In this document: piece by piece, positions 60,900 through 64,000 of the stretch
Numbering within the stretch: the stretch's first letter is position 1
How the letters are laid out: every line of letters begins with the position of its first letter
DNA from: Rotaria sp. Silwood1
Lineage: Eukaryota > Rotifera > Eurotatoria > Philodinida > Philodinidae
DNA length: 64,000 bases
NCBI GenBank assembly: GCA_905250075.1
Contig: CAJNOP010000022.1
Span: 1,885,981 to 1,949,980, forward strand
Direction of reading: 5' to 3'
The notes under the pieces: generated by a model
What the model saw: only the letters and a program-made list of their open reading frames with translations
What the model was told of the DNA's origin: nothing
Database searches by the model: none
Translations under genes and position numbers: made by a program

Positions 60900-62363
60900 T
60901 CATAACAAGTACCTTTTGTTAGAAGCAATTGCACTAAGTTCCGAATGAACTATCGATGACAAGTGATTGTCCAATGCAAATTCACTCAATAGACGATGAT
61001 AGCAATTTTCAGCTCGGTCGAAGCGACCCAAATGACATAAAATTTTGCCGAATATGACGATGTTCAGTTTCCCATCGTCGTTTTCAAGTTTCTTCATATG
61101 TTCTAAGAACATTTTCCAATTGTGCTCATTGGCAGCCGCTAATGTCATGCGAATTATCCATAGTCCATTATCAGCACAATAAATATCGCCAATATGAAAT
61201 ATGGAACCGATCATGAATAGGACTTCTCTTTCAGATGGATAGAACGAGTGTGGGCTGATGTCAGCAAACGGTTTACTTTGTTTTTTTTTGCGGATGAACT
61301 GTGATTTCAAATAGAATTTTTTTCGAATGTTCGGGTGAATGCTTCAAAACTGATAAAGTAACATCACGACTTGCACTTGTAGACAGAAATGTATTGATAG
61401 AAATCAATTTACCGACTGATGTTTGAAGAAGATCAAAGTCATCGTTTGACTTCCATTCGCCCCAAAATACACACATGGGAACATGACATCGACTTTGTTT
61501 CAATTGACGATCGATGTGACGAATCCAAAAACGAAGAAGAAACAGTAAATGAATACTTTGCTGACGTAAAGCTGTCATCAACATTCTATAGATGAATGAT
61601 TGTCGTGTATACCACCAAAGAGCTCGTTTCCATGAGTAAGTTTTCTGAAAATCATCAATCTTGACTAGTTGAGCCGAATTATTTTTGTACTCAGCTTTTC
61701 CAAATGCAATATATTCGTCAATTTCGGTTGGACTAGATTCCATTCGAATGAAACATTCGATGAAAGCAATTGGACTATCGAACGGATCATCATTGACAAT
61801 CGAAATCGATGGAAACGATAAGTTACTTTTGATAAGTTTCCGTTCCACTATCAATACTTGACTCTTTATAGCAGATTCAATATGATTAATAAGCTCATCA
61901 AAACAAGTGACAAACAGGCTGAATCTACAAACATATTACCGAAAAATTTTTTCCAAAAATGAAAACAACAACAAGTAAACAAAGCAAAAAAACATTGCTT
62001 CACCTTACTAGGTAGCTTTTCCCATTGCTCATTTTGATTCTTATCAACAGAATAGATATAGATTGATGTTACTTGTGGCAGTTGATATATATGAAGCAGT
62101 AATTCTTGTCCCAAGTTGTCACTAACAATAAGCATGAGTCGTTCATCGGACGACACTGATCGAATATAATTCTTACACTGTTCCCGATCTTCAAATGTCA
62201 TTACATGATTGGTGACAGTACGAAGCTGTTGTTGAGCACGGCGATAATTCTCGCTCGTGTTCACTAGAGCATCGAGCCAAATAGCTGAGCATGTTGCCAT
62301 GCAACAAATGCAATACAAAACAACACCTTCCAAGTGTTTTTTATAGTTAAACGTGGTGCTCAA
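60900..62363 (-). pseudogene. Damaged ADP-ribosyltransferase (ART) gene with a truncated TPR-like tail
   Basis: Three coding blocks on the minus strand: 62004-62363 (120 codons, ending EQWEKLPSK before a GTGAAG donor), about 61289-61924, and about 60900-61281. The middle block has ART features: a WWYTR segment, LMTALRQQSIHLLFLLRFWIRHI and INTFLSTSAS with the conserved STS. The last block has SEREVLFMIGSIF, the position of the catalytic glutamates, and one TPR-like helix pair (GRFDRAENCYHRLLSEF). There are three defects. The expected Arg of the R-S-E triad is Trp (VFWGEW). Blocks two and three lie in different frames, joined through an A9 run at 61281-61289. The intron 61925-62003 does not keep phase for the best frame of block two. 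Active members transfer ADP-ribose from NAD to arginines; this copy is probably inactive. Confidence 0.7.
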
Positions 62364-64000
62364 TCAATGCAATAACAATCGTTGTCTACAGCATGACTTC
62401 TTTCTGTTTGTTGACGTTGTTGTTTCTCGTTTCTTCGACAAATAATTCTAGTCACAGAAAGAACAGGCCTAACGCTGCCTATTGAGAGTGCGAGTATGCA
62501 GATGTCATTTTTTCGTATCTGAGGTAAAGAAGATGTATATGATGTTCTATCGATAGGTTTTACTAATATCTATTTTTTTAAAGCCTGTAATAAAATAAAA
62601 CTTTTACCATGATAGAATGAAAGTAACTACATAGAAAAATCATTTAATTAAAATCATCACACACTAATATGGCTTGTTCTCAAACTCGAATTATGAGACT
62701 TTAATTAAAAATAAAACGTAGTGGCAACATTACTTTTTAGAATTCTCATAGAAGTTAAAAGTATACCAAGAACTCGATAGATGATTTTTTTTCTAATTTT
62801 TATAACTTTCCGTATGGTGGATAATTTTCACTTACATAAATACCAATTAATAGTTTCCAGCAAGTATCTAAAGTATAGAATTTATTTGTTTTGTCACATG
62901 ATATAATCATTTGAATAAGAAATAACCTATACAGATCAGAACCATCATCATACAACAGATGATTATTATGCACAAAAAGGAAGGAAACAGGGATAACAGG
63001 AAGAGAAACTATGAGAGAAGAGTAACCAAAGGAGATACTGTCACACTGCCATCAATTCAAACCATATCAAATAGTTTTATTCTCCATGAAAAATAGAAGC
63101 ATTCATAAATATTCTACAATCAATATTTCCAATGAAATGTTTTAACGCACATATTGTTTTGTACAGTTAATACATATTTTGGAAGAAAAGAAAATACATT
63201 AAACACAATTTTCAATCAGATTCTAGAGATTATAGTTTAGCATTGCAAAAACTAGCGTGTGTTTTAAAGTTTTTAGACAAGCTTTTTAATTATTTCTAGC
63301 CCTCAACAGAGCATTTCCGACTAATTGAATGTAATGTTTTCCCAAGGCTCCGTACTCTTTTTTGAATATGACCTTAGGAATGCTCTGCGTATTTCTGTTC
63401 CAGCGTAGCGAAGGAATTTGTGTAAAGCATCAAAGATTATTTTCAATCGTGAACCAATAGATTTTTGCTTACACTATAAGTTGAATCCAAGATTTTCGGG
63501 CTCGGTCTCTGTACAAAGAAAATTTTTAGATCTAAAGTCGGACTCACTTGGTTCTGAGTCCAGGTTCTACCCGACGGGATCTAATGTTTGAAGTCTGTCG
63601 TTTTGTAGAGCAGATACTTTCCGACAAAATCTGGTATTGAACTAAGCTGCAGCTCTATTCAAATGTGACTATACACATTTCTTAAGAGCTCCCTTCGAAG
63701 TATAATGGTTTTTAGGGGAAAGTCGATTTTAAAAAATGAGTATTTAACAAGAAAGAAAATTGAGCTGTGTAATGGAAAGACAGAAAGAACTTTAATAGAA
63801 GAAAATAAATATATAATATATTTTATAGATTCTGAAAGTAGACATTCAACATCAAATTAATCTTCTTTTGATGAACCAAATTCGTACTTTAGTAGACTTT
63901 CAGGTCAAAAACTGGTTTCTAAGATTTTCACAGAGTGCTTCCGAGATTTCTTATTATTCAATTACTTTTGAACAAAAATTGATTATTCAGATATTTTGAA
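62364..64000. other. Terminal AT-rich stretch, nothing supported
   Basis: No coding frame over about 60 codons and no clear repeat. It may include the promoter of the minus-strand ART gene and continue into an unseen neighbour. Confidence 0.4.

Overview
This is eukaryotic (metazoan) nuclear DNA. It is strongly AT-rich, with intron-containing genes, mostly short GT-AG introns of about 45-80 nt, AATAAA poly(A) signals and a nuclear-type tRNA-Glu. Gene content points to a bdelloid rotifer (Adineta/Rotaria type): many short introns, an ADP-ribosyltransferase gene with a TPR-like tail, secreted or membrane proteins with Ser/Thr stalks and a galactose-binding-like end domain, and degraded gene copies. 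The taxon is an inference from style and gene content.

Layout. 1-460: dispersed palindromic GGCGAAA repeat. 648-1079 (-): small secreted Cys-rich protein. 1540-2372: long inverted repeat. 3546-4467 (+): tetraspanin. 4687-5194: second inverted repeat. 6840-6911: tRNA-Glu(CTC). 7264-8196 (+): BRMS1/SDS3-family Sin3-HDAC subunit without introns. 8828-22847 (+): complete acetyl-CoA carboxylase in 33 exons, with inverted repeats in two of its introns. 25117-26194 (+): protein with two PDZ domains. 28799-32458 (+): the most unusual locus, a type II membrane protein whose Thr/Ser stalk is encoded by 18 mostly tiny, all phase-1 exons, ending in a galactose-binding-like domain. 33562-35071 (-): decayed gene with four in-frame stops and a copy of the GGCGAAA repeat in an intron. 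35770-36720: large inverted repeat. 37420-47268 (+): Mediator subunit MED14 in 32 exons. 47887-50283 (+): tRNA m2,2G26 methyltransferase TRMT1 in 10 exons, with a possible dual start. 52050-56660 (-): secreted mosaic protein (signal peptide, Cys-rich part, Thr/Ser linker, GATase/ThuA-like domain). 57580-58556: possible DNA transposon with terminal inverted repeats. 60900-62363 (-): damaged ADP-ribosyltransferase gene. The rest is AT-rich DNA in which I see no gene.

The housekeeping genes (ACC, MED14, TRMT1, BRMS1L, tetraspanin, PDZ) are unrelated in function and show no operon logic. ACC makes malonyl-CoA, MED14 is the Mediator backbone, BRMS1L belongs to a histone deacetylase corepressor and TRMT1 modifies tRNA. 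The accessory part is made of surface or secreted proteins, decayed genes and repeats. Exon chains for ACC, MED14, TRMT1, the PDZ gene, the stalk gene and the mosaic gene were built by hand. Each closes with consistent reading phase across all junctions, which is the main support for the boundaries given.
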